Below, piece after piece: positions 8,773-17,728 of a DNA stretch of 64,000 bases. The DNA lies in the NCBI GenBank assembly GCA_041667115.1, contig JBAYFO010000014.1, positions 4,023-68,022 of the forward strand. The letters run 5' to 3'. Under the pieces are notes generated by a model. It was given only the letters and a program-made list of their open reading frames with translations, did no database searches and was not told where the DNA came from. Every line of letters starts with the position of its first letter. The first letter of the stretch is position 1. The DNA is from UBA1563 sp041667115 (GTDB lineage Bacteria; Bacteroidota; Ignavibacteria; Ignavibacteriales; Ignavibacteriaceae). Position numbers and translations under genes: made by a program.

Positions 8773-9789
8773 ATGAAAATTATTGAATGCGTTCCAAATT
8801 TTAGCGAAGGTGCAAATACCGAAACATTTGAGGCAATTAAAAATGCTTTAACTCCGATCGAAAACGTAAAACTGCTCAGCCTTGAGCCGGACAAAGATTA
8901 CAACCGCGTTGTCGTTACATTAATCGGCAATGAAGATGGAATTGTAAACGGCGCGGTTGCAGTTTCAAAAGCGGCGGCAAAATATATTGATATGCGAAAT
9001 CACAAAGGCGAACATCCGCGGCTTGGCGCTATTGATGTCGTTCCTTTTATTCCCGTAAAAAATGTTTCAATGGAAGAATGTGTAACTCTATCGGAAAAGT
9101 ATGGCGAAATTATTTCAAAAGAATTGAATGTTCCAGTTTACTTATATGAAGACGCCGCCCGCAAAGCAGAAAGAAAAAATCTTTCCGATATTCGCAAAGG
9201 CGAATACGAAGGACTGGAAGAAAAATTAAAAAATCCGGAATGGTTTCCCGATTTCGGAACGAATGAATTTAATTCGCAGCTTGGCGCAATTGTAACCGGC
9301 GCAAGATTTTTTCTTATCGCTTATAACGTAAACATAAAATCAACCGATGTAAAATTTGTAAAAGAGATTGCGGAAATTTTGCGCGAGTCCGGCAGACCAA
9401 AACGCAATGCCGACGGAACCGTTATTAAGATTGACGGAAAAACAATTAAAGAACCGGGGCGCTTAAAATGTTTCAAAGGGATGGGCGTAAGTCTGGAGAA
9501 ATATAATCTCACTCAAGTTTCTATAAATTTAACAAACTACAACGTTACGCCGATGCACCTTGCGTTTGAGGAAGTAAAGAAAGAAGCAAATCGTTTGGGC
9601 GTTGAAGTTACCGGAAGCGAAATAGTTGGTTTGGTTCCGCTTGAAGCTCTTCTGCAAGCCGGTATATTTTATTCGGAAGGAAAATCTTTAAGTGAAGAAG
9701 AATTTGTAAATCTTGCAACAGATAAATTAGGATTGAGTAGCTTAAACGATTTTCACCCGAAAGAGAAAATAATTGATTATATGATTTGA
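8773..9789 (+). CDS. ftcD: Glutamate formimidoyltransferase
   Basis: Transfers the formimino group from N-formiminoglutamate to tetrahydrofolate, giving glutamate and 5-formimino-THF. At 338 residues it is the stand-alone transferase form, without the fused cyclodeaminase domain of the animal enzyme. It begins MKIIECVPNFSEG, the standard start of the family, and shows HKGEHPRLGAIDVVPFIPV and ALLQAGIFY. The separate cyclodeaminase gene follows at 9964, so the two halves of the bifunctional enzyme are encoded side by side. The gene starts 159 bp after hutI, beyond the inverted repeat at 8612-8685. Confidence 0.97.
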   Translation: MKIIECVPNFSEGANTETFEAIKNALTPIENVKLLSLEPDKDYNRVVVTLIGNEDGIVNGAVAVSKAAAKYIDMRNHKGEHPRLGAIDVVPFIPVKNVSMEECVTLSEKYGEIISKELNVPVYLYEDAARKAERKNLSDIRKGEYEGLEEKLKNPEWFPDFGTNEFNSQLGAIVTGARFFLIAYNVNIKSTDVKFVKEIAEILRESGRPKRNADGTVIKIDGKTIKEPGRLKCFKGMGVSLEKYNLTQVSINLTNYNVTPMHLAFEEVKKEANRLGVEVTGSEIVGLVPLEALLQAGIFYSEGKSLSEEEFVNLATDKLGLSSLNDFHPKEKIIDYMI

Positions 9790-9849
9790 GAGATGGTCAT
9801 TAGTCAATCGTCAGTAGTTAAGAACATTTCGATGATCTTGTTAATGTTT

Positions 9850-9901
9850 GATAGCCCTGAAAGGGCGAAATACTTTAGCATAGGGCGTAACCCTATGAAA
9901 T
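9850..9901. repeat. REP-like palindromic element (two hairpins)
   Basis: Two short perfect hairpins lie side by side: GCCCT-gaa-AGGGC at 9854-9866 and ATAGGG-cgtaa-CCCTAT at 9880-9896, joined by GAAATACTTTAGC. This looks like the REP-type unit seen between genes in Bacteroidota and relatives. It lies in the ftcD-fchA spacer and could stabilise or attenuate the message. Its family membership is from memory. Confidence 0.75.
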
Positions 9902-9963
9902 AAATGAAGCGCAATAATTTATGGACATACAGATAAACAATACAAAAATTTTAAGGAGATAAA

Positions 9964-10596
9964 ATGGAATTATCAAAAACATTAGAAAATTATTTAGAAG
10001 AACTCTCTTCAAACTCCCCTACTCCCGGTGGTGGAAATGTTTCGGCGTTGTGCGGAGTGCTTGCCTCATCGCTCGGAATAATGGTCTGCAATTTAACTAT
10101 CGGTAAGAAGAAATATGCAGACGTTGAAAACGAACTCACCGTCATAAAAAACAAACTTGGTTTGTTCAAACAGAATTTCCGACAACTCGCCAAAAAAGAT
10201 AATGAAGCGTTCGATAAAGTAATGCTTGCTTTTAAAATGCCGAAGGAAACTGAAGAACAAAAAACAGAGCGCGCAAAAGCAATTGAATCTGCAACGATTG
10301 AAGCTGCGCTCATTCCCGCAGAAGTTGTATCTGCCGGGAAAGAAATACTTCCTTTGTTGGAAACTATTGTTGCAAAAGGAAATCAAAATTCATTATCCGA
10401 TGCCGGTGTTGCAGTTTCGCTCACCAAAACTGCGGTTGAAGGAGCTTTTTTAAACATCGCGATAAATTGTTCGTCGCTTTCAAACCAAACCATTGCGAAT
10501 GAAATTCTCATCCGTGAAGAAATGAAATACACTGAAGTGAAAGAGAGAGCTGAATTCATAATTTCTTCAGTTATCAAAAAGATGAGAACGGTTTAA
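9964..10596 (+). CDS. fchA: Formimidoyltetrahydrofolate cyclodeaminase
   Basis: Converts 5-formimino-THF to 5,10-methenyl-THF with release of ammonia, completing recovery of the one-carbon unit from histidine. The 210 residues start with ENYLEELSSNSPTPGGGNVSAL, where SPTPGGG is the family signature, and are helical afterwards, as expected for the all-alpha cyclodeaminase fold. The start is well supported by AAGGAGATAAAATG, one of the strongest ribosome sites in the window. Partner of ftcD immediately upstream. Confidence 0.95.
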   Translation: MELSKTLENYLEELSSNSPTPGGGNVSALCGVLASSLGIMVCNLTIGKKKYADVENELTVIKNKLGLFKQNFRQLAKKDNEAFDKVMLAFKMPKETEEQKTERAKAIESATIEAALIPAEVVSAGKEILPLLETIVAKGNQNSLSDAGVAVSLTKTAVEGAFLNIAINCSSLSNQTIANEILIREEMKYTEVKERAEFIISSVIKKMRTV

Positions 10597-10624
10597 TTAA
10601 TAAATCCAAAATAGAAACCGCAGA

Positions 10625-10648
10625 GGCGCAAAGAAAATCCTTAGCGCC
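10625..10648. repeat. Small GC-rich inverted repeat
   Basis: GGCGC and GCGCC arms with an AAG/CTT extension pair around the loop AAAATC. The surrounding text (CCGCAGAGGCGCAAAG) belongs to a widespread type of intergenic repeat in AT-rich genomes. It could terminate the fchA message, but no T-run follows. Confidence 0.6.
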
Positions 10649-10690
10649 TTTGCAGTGAAAAAATAATTAGTTAATCACAAGCGTGCTGCC

Positions 10691-11953
10691 ATGAAAAAAT
10701 CTACAATTGTATTTTTCACTTTACTTTTTCTTTTTCCGTCAATAATTCTTTTACCTCAGTCGAAAATAAAACTTGGGATTGACATTTTGAAAGAAAGAAA
10801 TTTTGATGCGCTGAAAGGAAAGCGTGTTGGATTAATTACCAATCCAACCGGTGTAGATCAAAATCTCAAATCCACAATCGATATTTTGTTTGAATCGAAA
10901 GAATGCAAATTAACCGCGCTTTACGGACCCGAACATGGCGTACGCGGAGATTTTTCCGCCGGAACGGAAATAGATTTTTATACTGATTCAAAAACTAATC
11001 TCCCCGTCTATTCCATTTATGGAAAAACACGAAAACCAACAAAGGAAATGTTAAAAGATATTGACGTGCTTGTTTACGACATTCAAGATATCGGTTGCCG
11101 TTCTTACACCTTTATCAGCACGCTTGGCTTGGCGATGGAAGCCGCCGCGGAAAACAATATTCCTTTTGTTGTGTTAGACCGCCCGAATCCTTTAGGCGGA
11201 ATTAAAATTGAAGGCAATCTTGTTGAAGATGGTTTTATTTCGTTCGTCAGCCAATATAAAATTCCTTATGTGCATGGATTAACGCTTGGCGAATTTGCAA
11301 AGATGATTAATGAAGAAGGAATGTTATATAAAGATTCACTTCGGATTGAAAAAATTAAATGTAACCTAACCGTTATTCCGATGCGGGGATGGAAAAGAAA
11401 AATGAATTTTGCCGCAACCGGTTTGCAGTGGGTTCCCTCTTCTCCCCATATTCCTTACAAAGAAACTCCGGAGTATTACGTTGCAACCGGAATTTTAGGA
11501 GAACTCGGATATATTCACATCGGTATCGGTTATACTATTCCTTTTCAAACGTATGCCGCTGAATGGATTAACGGCGAGCAGCTTGCTCAAAAAATGAATG
11601 CACTAAATTTGAAAGGTGTAGTATTTCGTCCAACAACTTTTAAACCTTACTATGGAAAAGGGAAAGACACAACGGTTCACGGCGTACAATTGCACATAAC
11701 AGATTATGCAAAAGTTAATTTGATGAGTCTGCAGTTTTTATTTTTAGAAGTGCACAACGAAATGTATCCGGAGAAGAATCCTTTTACAGGATGCGATACC
11801 TCGCGTTTGAAAATGTTCGATAAAGTCTGCGGAACGTCCAAAATCAGAGAATTGTTTACCAAGCGAATGAAGTACGAAGATGTTCAATCTTATTTGATGA
11901 AAGACGTGGACGCTTTTAGGAAACTTTCTAAAAAGTATTATTTATACCGGTAA
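10691..11953 (+). CDS. Exported DUF1343/NamZ-type exo-beta-N-acetylmuramidase
   Basis: A 420-residue secreted protein. A signal peptide (MKKSTIVFFTLLFLFPSIIL) is followed by LGIDILKERNFDALKGKRVGLITNPTGVD, the hallmark of the DUF1343 family. Its characterised member NamZ releases terminal N-acetylmuramic acid from peptidoglycan fragments (family GH171). Further blocks are YGPEHGVRGDFSAG, VYDIQDIGCRSYTF and LDRPNPLGG. It probably acts in the periplasm on cell-wall turnover products. The nearby SPOR lipoprotein (6827) also points to cell-wall work, but no MurNAc uptake genes are adjacent. Family call firm; exact substrate by homology. Confidence 0.88.
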   Translation: MKKSTIVFFTLLFLFPSIILLPQSKIKLGIDILKERNFDALKGKRVGLITNPTGVDQNLKSTIDILFESKECKLTALYGPEHGVRGDFSAGTEIDFYTDSKTNLPVYSIYGKTRKPTKEMLKDIDVLVYDIQDIGCRSYTFISTLGLAMEAAAENNIPFVVLDRPNPLGGIKIEGNLVEDGFISFVSQYKIPYVHGLTLGEFAKMINEEGMLYKDSLRIEKIKCNLTVIPMRGWKRKMNFAATGLQWVPSSPHIPYKETPEYYVATGILGELGYIHIGIGYTIPFQTYAAEWINGEQLAQKMNALNLKGVVFRPTTFKPYYGKGKDTTVHGVQLHITDYAKVNLMSLQFLFLEVHNEMYPEKNPFTGCDTSRLKMFDKVCGTSKIRELFTKRMKYEDVQSYLMKDVDAFRKLSKKYYLYR

Positions 11954-12155
11954 TCAATATTGACTCAGCAGGTAATGAAGAGAAACAAACTTTTTCTTGA
12001 AGTGCATAAATAATTTTCATCCACTAAGTAAGAATTTAACCGTGAACAACACAGACCTTATAAATAAATTTTAAACGGCGTCATCCTAAAATTCCTTGTC
12101 AATTTTTCGGTTGTGAACTGCTTCGGATAGAATTAATTTTGCATTAAAAAAAATT

Positions 12156-13196
12156 ATGCTTACAAATTCAATTATGTACAAGGCGCTGGTAAACAAAGAT
12201 GTTTCTTACGAAGGAACGTTCATTGCAGCAATTAGAACAACCGGCATTTTCTGCCGCCCAACGTGCACTGCAAGAAAACCGAAAGAAGAAAATGTGGAAT
12301 TCTTTAGAACTACAAAGGAAGCCATACTTAAAGGTTACAGACCGTGCAAGGTTTGTAATCCCTTAGAAAAACTTGGCGAGACTCCCGGCTACATTAAAGA
12401 CATTCTGGAAAAGTTAAACGCGAATCCTTCCATCAAAATGAAAGATTGGGATTTAACACAAAAGAGAATTGAACCAAGCAAAGTGAGAAGGTGGTTTTTG
12501 AAAAATCATGGCATCACTTTTCACGCTTACCAAAGAATGTTTCGTATTAATTCCGCGTTCAAAAAAATACAGAACGGAGAGCCGGTTACTTCCGTTGCGT
12601 TTGATGCTGGATACGAATCGTTAAGTGGTTTCAACGATTCATTTAAATCTATTTTCGGCGTGTCGCCTTCCAATAGCAAAGACAAACGAATCATAAATAT
12701 TGCACGACTTGAAACTCCGTTGGGAACAATGTTCGCCGGAGCAGTTGAAGAAGGAATTTGTCTATTAGAATTTACCGACCGCAAAATGTTGGAAACAGAG
12801 TTGAAGTCATTAGCCAAACTTTTAAACGCAAATATTATTCAAGGCGCTAACCGCCATTTCGATTTCTTGAAACAGCAGCTTGAAGAATATTTTGAAGGAA
12901 AGAGAAAAGAGTTCACCGTTCCTTTGTTTACTGCGGGAACGGAATTTCAGCAATCTGTTTGGAAAGAATTACAAAATATTCCTTATGGCTCGACTCGTTC
13001 TTATTTGCAACAAGCAACCGCGCTTGGTAAGCCGGCGGCAGTTCGTGCGGTGGCAAACGCAAACGGTATGAACAGAATTGCGATCATCATTCCTTGCCAC
13101 AGAGTAATTGGTGAAGACGGGAGTCCTACCGGTTACGGCGGCGGAATCTGGAGAAAAAAATGGCTGCTTGATCTGGAAAGAAGTTCCTTCAAATAG
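12156..13196 (+). CDS. ada: Ada-type methyltransferase/transcriptional activator
   Basis: Bifunctional suicide repair protein and regulator of the adaptive response to alkylation. The N-terminal zinc domain has Cys33, Cys37, Cys64 and Cys67 (GIFCRPTC and RPCKVC) with the same spacing as E. coli Ada, whose first Cys accepts methyl groups from phosphotriesters. An AraC-type helix-turn-helix follows (VTSVAFDAGYESLSGFNDSF), then the O6-methylguanine methyltransferase domain with the active-site PCHRV motif near residue 310. The start could be the ATG at 12156 or at 12174; both keep the zinc site. It sits alone, about 200 bp after namZ. Confidence 0.95.
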   Translation: MLTNSIMYKALVNKDVSYEGTFIAAIRTTGIFCRPTCTARKPKEENVEFFRTTKEAILKGYRPCKVCNPLEKLGETPGYIKDILEKLNANPSIKMKDWDLTQKRIEPSKVRRWFLKNHGITFHAYQRMFRINSAFKKIQNGEPVTSVAFDAGYESLSGFNDSFKSIFGVSPSNSKDKRIINIARLETPLGTMFAGAVEEGICLLEFTDRKMLETELKSLAKLLNANIIQGANRHFDFLKQQLEEYFEGKRKEFTVPLFTAGTEFQQSVWKELQNIPYGSTRSYLQQATALGKPAAVRAVANANGMNRIAIIIPCHRVIGEDGSPTGYGGGIWRKKWLLDLERSSFK

Positions 13197-13295
13197 ATTA
13201 AAATATTCCTTTCCGGCACATTTAGAATGTTATCTTTGTCACTCAAGTAAACAAACTTTTACTCGATAGTAAACTAAAATACTTCGGATTTATTT

Positions 13296-13568
13296 ATGAC
13301 AGATGATGATAAAATAAAATGGTTTGATAGAAGCGTAAAATTCCAACTCAGCGGATTGATTTTCCTTGAGATGAAATCCCGGAAGAACGGGGTGGGCGTT
13401 TGGATAATTGAAGATACAAAGAATAACAAAGTCTTAAACTCTAATCTCGAGTGGGAAATAGAACCACCTTCATCCAAGCGGGATGAAGCTTTTCTCATCC
13501 GTACAAGATTTGATCTTGAAGCTGCGATCACTATGTACGAGCAATTTAAAATGTTTGGAGAAGGGTAA
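13296..13568 (+). CDS. Small hypothetical protein
   Basis: A 90-residue cytoplasmic protein with no signal peptide or membrane segment and a balanced charged composition (MTDDDKIKWFDRSVKF, then GVGVWIIEDTKNNKVL). I do not recognise it. The order of beta-like and helical segments reads like a real small domain, and I prefer this strand to the overlapping antisense frame at 13274-13531, which is serine-rich and low in plausibility. It marks the end of the plus-strand gene run, just before the minus-strand accessory array. Confidence 0.6.
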   Translation: MTDDDKIKWFDRSVKFQLSGLIFLEMKSRKNGVGVWIIEDTKNNKVLNSNLEWEIEPPSSKRDEAFLIRTRFDLEAAITMYEQFKMFGEG

Positions 13569-13615
13569 TTACATTACTTCCGAAGCACCCGGAATTTACT
13601 AGATTGTTTCTGTTT

Positions 13616-13633
13616 AACAACTGCCGGTTATAC
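13616..13633. repeat. Boundary copy of the array repeat (AACAACTGCCGGTTATAC)
   Basis: The ACTGCC-type repeat found in the spacers to the right occurs here fused to a GTTATAC box. On the minus strand the TAA stop of the methyltransferase gene is part of that TATAAC box, so the repeat begins exactly at the gene end. It marks the left limit of the cassette-like region; the plus-strand gene before it carries no such boxes. Confidence 0.55.
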
Positions 13634-14338
13634 TTTCTGTAATAAATAGGAAACTTTATCTCTGGTAGTAAATAGGATTGCTTTCATCTTATTCTTCAAA
13701 CCATTTGACAAGAGTTCCTTTTTCCATGTTGGATAGTATCCAATTCTTTTTGCTTTTATCAGCTTTAATTCATTCAAACTAATTATTTTAAACAAATCTT
13801 TCTTTGAAAAAGTAAATGGATGACCTTTATCAATTAGAAATCTTTCCATTATGTATCTTATGGTTTTTCCCCAGACATGATAAGTATTCTGCTTAAAATA
13901 GATTATACCTTTATTTTTTATTACTCTTTTTACTTCTTTCATAACCTCATCGGGATTATCACAATGATCTAACACATTATCCATAATTATAAGATCAAAC
14001 ATATTATCCTCAAACGGCACATCTTCCCCCTTTGCCGCAAGATATTTTACTTCTTTATCTCTTTGGTTTACAAACTTGGGAACCGTTGAATAAAAATTTT
14101 CTAACGGATCAATAGCGTATCTATATTTACTTTCTGTTAGATAGGTTAAAATTCCGCCAGCGCCGCTTCCGATTTCTAAAATAACAATATCCTTCGTTAT
14201 TTTAAGATACTCTTTCCCAAATTCCAGGAGTTCTTCGGCGAAGTTATTGTAAAATTCAAAATCTACTGAATTACTTCTTTTATCCCACCATTCTTTTTCA
14301 TATTCCTGGGCTGCCGCCCATCTTTTATTTACTTTCAT
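13628..14338 (-). CDS. Class I SAM-dependent methyltransferase
   Basis: A methyltransferase of about 236 residues with Rossmann motif I ILEIGSGAGGILTYL, an acidic motif II region (YAIDPLENFY) and the post-core MFDLIIMDNVLDHCDNPDEVM typical of Methyltransf_11 proteins. The substrate is unknown. The frame stays open to an ATG at 14395, but I prefer the ATG at 14338: it has GGGAG just upstream and yields MKVNKRWAAAQEYEKEWW, a natural start, while the extra 19 residues run through the spacer repeat. First (leftmost) member of the cassette-like array. Confidence 0.85.
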   Translation of the reverse strand: MKVNKRWAAAQEYEKEWWDKRSNSVDFEFYNNFAEELLEFGKEYLKITKDIVILEIGSGAGGILTYLTESKYRYAIDPLENFYSTVPKFVNQRDKEVKYLAAKGEDVPFEDNMFDLIIMDNVLDHCDNPDEVMKEVKRVIKNKGIIYFKQNTYHVWGKTIRYIMERFLIDKGHPFTFSKKDLFKIISLNELKLIKAKRIGYYPTWKKELLSNGLKNKMKAILFTTRDKVSYLLQKV

Positions 14339-14358
14339 AAACTCCCTTTTTAAGTATA

Positions 14359-14512
14359 GCGAGGTGTTATCACGCTTTGCGAGAAAAGGCAACATTGCCG
14401 GATTAATTATTTAAATATTTACAATTCCATTTTATCTCAACACCCATTGTTACTGAATGTCAGTGAAATTTATTTTTCTCTTGCTTGCCACACTCTCAGG
14501 TGGCTTCTTAAC
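14359..14512. repeat. Array spacer: AACATTGCCG repeat plus hairpin with T-rich tail
   Basis: Contains AACATTGCCG (14391-14400), then GATTAATTATTT and a block reading ACAATTCCATTTTATCTCAACA that also occurs around 17790. A hairpin GCCAC...GTGGC (14487-14504) follows, with a short T-rich tail on the plus strand. About 90 bases are shared with 17776-17870, although the hairpins themselves differ in sequence. The genes on both sides are on the minus strand, so the plus-sense terminator-like end is unexplained. Confidence 0.7.
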
Positions 14513-14543
14513 AAACTCGTCCACGTACGGAACTTGAATAAAG

Positions 14544-15344
14544 TTAATTACCAATACCTAATTCTTTAAGATAATTATCACTTAAACTTTTTATTTTATC
14601 ATCTAACCCAAGTTTCAAATGTTTGTTTATAACTTCATAGAAATAATGCATTGAAACAAAAGCTGATGATAATGCAAAACATCCGTCTTTAATTGGACTA
14701 GAGAAAAAGCTAACTTCAGATTTATTTCGATCAATTCGTGTCCCAACTCTGCTAACATTCCAATGAGCCCAATCACTCATCTCACTATAACTATCATATA
14801 AATCTTTATTATCACTTCCAAAAAATTTGTAGATTTTTACTTCTTCACCAGAATCGTCAAATAGCCAAGTACTCTTAAACGGATCTGGTGGAAGATTTTT
14901 AATTTGAATTTTCGGCCTTTTGTAACACTCTTTTAGATACTCATATCCTTCCTCAATACTTCGCTTTAATACTTTTTTATCAATCTTTAATTTATCTCAT
15001 TTAGCTTGCTTAAGATTTAATCGATAGTCAGTGATAACACTATATTTTCGCCACTGTAACGCCCTTTTTTGCAAATTTTCAGAAACCCATAAAACAATTC
15101 CTACTCCTTCGAGCATATTTCTAGCAATGATCATTGCATCTGAGAATGACGCTACATTTATTAGACTTAAAACTGAACTTAGATGCTCCCTTTGCTTGAA
15201 AAGAAAACATAAAATCATAAAAGAGTAATGATCATCTTCAGAATATTCAAATCTCCTATTATAATTTTCATCAAAGAATTTTAGTAGTAACTCCGAATTT
15301 CTAATGATAATAGGCAAATCATTTGTATAATTTCTTTCAACCAT
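14544..15344 (-). pseudogene. DUF5677-like protein gene interrupted by one in-frame TGA
   Basis: One continuous frame runs from the ATG at 15344 to the TAA at 14544 with a single TGA at 14999-14997. The first part (115 residues) includes SLINVASFSDAMIIARNMLEGVGIVLWV, which matches my memory of DUF5677 proteins. The rest continues in the same frame (DKLKIDKKVLKRSIEEGYEY, then SEMSDWAHWNV and SAFVSMHYFYEV) for about 150 residues. The total of about 266 codons is the usual family size, so this is a full-length gene with a nonsense change (perhaps TGG to TGA) or a sequencing error. Function of the family is unknown. Confidence 0.75.
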
Positions 15345-15714
15345 AAATTTTAAGACATCTCCAAGTTCTTTATAACACTTTGAATTACAAGTTGTTAAAA
15401 TCCAACACTGCCGAATTAATTATTAAATATTTTCCTTTTGCTACTCTGTTTATTGATCCCCGTCTGAGCCGGGCAGGCTCTATGAGGATCATTTTTATTG
15501 GTTTAATTCTTTTCTACAAATATTAAACATCTACGATGTTTTAATGCATAAAATTTTCTTAACTCCGTAGGAGTTATATATTTGTAGAAATAAGCGCTTA
15601 CCTAATCAGAACCCCGTAGGGGTTCAATATAATTTTGATTCTGATCTTTGTACTCAATGCGACTGAATATGACCGTATCGAAGATAGCGGTCGGCTTAAA
15701 GAACGGGTTAGGTG
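15345..15714. repeat. Array spacer with CCAACACTGCCG repeat and palindromic elements
   Basis: A 370-bp stretch without a gene. From left to right it holds a TATAAC box (15371-15376), CAACACTGCCGAATTAATTATT (from 15403), a GATCC...GGATC hairpin with inner arms GAGCC/GGCTC (about 15455-15490) followed by ATTTTTATT, and two REP-like palindromes: AACTCCGTAGGAGTT (about 15561) and GAACCCCGTAGGGGTTC (about 15609). Next to the neighbouring gene end lies GACCGTATC-gaa-GATAGCGGTC (15671-15692), a stem with one bulged base, then GGGTTAGGT. On the minus strand the last reads ACCTAAC directly after the lipoprotein stop, a fit to the RYYYAAC box of integron attC sites. Confidence 0.65.
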
Positions 15715-16677
15715 CTAACCACCTACATTTTTATTAGTTTCTGTTTGAATATTACCTAACCAATATCTTCCATCAGGCATTTCTCTATCTATTTTTTCTA
15801 TTTTATTTGGATTAGAGAAATTAAAAGTGCATTTATATGTTCCGCTTGGTATATGAGGATAACCTTTTAAAAGAACTGTCCTTTCAAGCGTTGAAGCACT
15901 TTTAATTTTTGTAAACCATTCTGGGTTCCAACTATCAAATGGTTCTGGTTGTATTACCTTTTTATATTTTGAAAAAATGTATTTATCACTACTCCAAAAA
16001 CTTACACCATTGGTGAAGTAGTGAAAGAGTTCACTTCCCATTTTGTCCGGGTCGAGAACGTACAAATTATCTTTGTCATTATTTGTTATTATATATGTGT
16101 ATTGAACCGAAGCAGTATCTAAATTAGAAGTTATATGTACATCCTCTATAGATAGCGACAAACCTTTATGCAATTTGTTTTCTGTGGTCAAATCATATTC
16201 AATATTTGTATTATTTCTTATATCAGTTTCGTCTCCCCAAGCCTTTGAAATATGCAAAACATCTGCAGGAAAAAATTGTATATCTAATTCATCCATATAT
16301 GGTTTTGTTGGAGCTATTGATAACGCACCACCGTGGAAACTCCCTATATAACATCTCATATTATTTGCAATTAGAATAAATGGTTGATCATCCATTTTAA
16401 TATTCACCTCTTTTGCAAATAGTTCGCTTTTAATTTTTTTCAAATATAGGCAATGAGACGAGTAGTCATAGAAGTCAATATCAGTTGAAGCTAACCAAGG
16501 TTCACTTTCAAGGTCTAATTCATTAATGTTAACATTTTGAATGTCTCGAATATTTAATGTACGATCTTTTAATAGATAAATACCAAAAGAAGAATCTTCT
16601 GTGGGAATAATTACGTCATCTTTACAACCAATAGATGATAAAAGAAGAAGACAAAAAATTAAATAATATGCTTTCAT
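15715..16677 (-). CDS. Hypothetical lipoprotein
   Basis: A 320-residue lipoprotein: signal peptide MKAYYLIFCLLLLSSIGC with a clear lipobox (SSIGC), then KDDVIIPTEDSSFGIYLLKD. The mature part alternates short polar and aromatic segments and has an immunoglobulin-like C-terminal stretch (VLLKGYPHIPSGTYKCTFNF), suggesting an all-beta exported protein. I do not recognise the family. The start lies only 20 bp from a CATAACAGCGTCGCC box (16698-16712) and the stop 2 bases from an ACCTAAC box, so it sits tightly inside its repeat-bounded unit. Expected location is the periplasm or outer membrane. Confidence 0.72.
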   Translation of the reverse strand: MKAYYLIFCLLLLSSIGCKDDVIIPTEDSSFGIYLLKDRTLNIRDIQNVNINELDLESEPWLASTDIDFYDYSSHCLYLKKIKSELFAKEVNIKMDDQPFILIANNMRCYIGSFHGGALSIAPTKPYMDELDIQFFPADVLHISKAWGDETDIRNNTNIEYDLTTENKLHKGLSLSIEDVHITSNLDTASVQYTYIITNNDKDNLYVLDPDKMGSELFHYFTNGVSFWSSDKYIFSKYKKVIQPEPFDSWNPEWFTKIKSASTLERTVLLKGYPHIPSGTYKCTFNFSNPNKIEKIDREMPDGRYWLGNIQTETNKNVGG

Positions 16678-16697
16678 TTTTTTACCTCTTTATTGTA

Positions 16698-16784
16698 CAT
16701 AACAGCGTCGCCAATAAGCGGCGCCCAAGAATAACGATGCCGCTTAAAAAACAACTGCCGAAGATTATTTATAAATTTATTTTA
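16698..16784. repeat. Array spacer repeat, copy A
   Basis: Starts CATAACAGCGTCGCC, contains GGCGCC, AATAACGATG and AAAAAACAACTGCCGAAG, and ends in TTTATTTTA. It aligns along most of its length with 18552-18640. The rest of the spacer (16785-16885) carries a second structure, CCGCAACGTTTAAAGC-agta-GCTTTTAGTTGCGG (about 16843-16876), a long imperfect stem directly before GGTTATACCG and the stop of the next gene. Confidence 0.75.
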
Positions 16785-16885
16785 TACACTATATTCAAAG
16801 AGTAAGTAACATTTATAACGAACGCCAATAATTTGAAAAATACCGCAACGTTTAAAGCAGTAGCTTTTAGTTGCGGGTTATACCG

Positions 16886-17728
16886 TTATTTCATAACTGT
16901 TGTCAATTCTAATATTATTTGACCTAAATCAACATCCCCATAAATAGTAATTCTATTTTTCGCCACTTCTTTAGATATATTCTTTGTGAACATTCTCCAG
17001 GTTGTATCAGCAGTCATTACAACTTTTGAAGTATATTCTAATTCTTCTCCAACAAACAATTCCCAAGAATTATTCTTTTTCAAAATCCATTTACCCTCTA
17101 AAATATCTTCAACTTCCAAAAGTATTGATATATTATTTTTGTCCGGATAAATTTTCTGATAAATAGTTGGGACTACCCCTCTGACAAAAGTATCTATTAA
17201 TGGGTGAATCCACTTCTGTTCAACTAAAAGCGGTTTACCAATAGCTTCTCTTATTTGTTGTTGGTGATACCATTTTTCGGTGTATTCACGAGCAATGTCA
17301 AACCAACATTTTGATTCTTCTTCACCAGCCCACCAAACCGGGAAAAGTGCTTTACTATCCATATCTAAAGAACTTAATAGTTTTGGTATTTCCACTTTTA
17401 TATATTTGAGCAAATCAATTAATGTATTTGGACTTAATCTCTTTGCTGCAACTATCCAAGAATTATTTAAGTGATTAAGATATTCTACAAGCTGCGTTGT
17501 GTTTTCAATTTCCTTATCTGGCGTTGGTGGAATCATATGATCTCGTTGATAGGATATTCTTCTTAGATCAGTGTCAATCAAATGAGAAACAATATCTTTT
17601 ATATTCCATTTATAATTTGATGTCGGATAATTCCATTCATCAGGAGATAATTTTTGCAACAATTCTATTAGTTCTGAATACAATTCAGGGAACAGATGCC
17701 TAACTTCTATTTTATCTGGTTTCTTCAT
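16886..17728 (-). CDS. DinB/maleylpyruvate-isomerase-like protein
   Basis: A 280-residue protein whose N-terminal four-helix part reads LQKLSPDEWNYPT, then NIKDIVSHLIDTDLRRI and later REYTEKWYHQQQIREA. These are the histidine-bearing motifs of the DinB/maleylpyruvate isomerase N-terminal fold, which binds a metal and often acts as a thiol-dependent transferase. The C-terminal part (about residues 190-280) resembles the SCP2-like domain that follows in many members. The substrate cannot be told. The start is 13 bp from a TATAACGGCG box (17742) and the stop 4 bases from a TATAAC box, as for its array neighbours. Confidence 0.78.
   Translation of the reverse strand: MKKPDKIEVRHLFPELYSELIELLQKLSPDEWNYPTSNYKWNIKDIVSHLIDTDLRRISYQRDHMIPPTPDKEIENTTQLVEYLNHLNNSWIVAAKRLSPNTLIDLLKYIKVEIPKLLSSLDMDSKALFPVWWAGEEESKCWFDIAREYTEKWYHQQQIREAIGKPLLVEQKWIHPLIDTFVRGVVPTIYQKIYPDKNNISILLEVEDILEGKWILKKNNSWELFVGEELEYTSKVVMTADTTWRMFTKNISKEVAKNRITIYGDVDLGQIILELTTVMK

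Noticed and set aside
13274..13531. 85-codon minus-strand frame
   Set aside because: Overlaps the more plausible plus-strand gene 13296-13568 and is Ser-rich with poor start context.
14997..14999. Selenocysteine TGA in the DUF5677-like gene
   Set aside because: No downstream stem-loop of the bacterial Sec type was noticed, and the family has no known selenoprotein.
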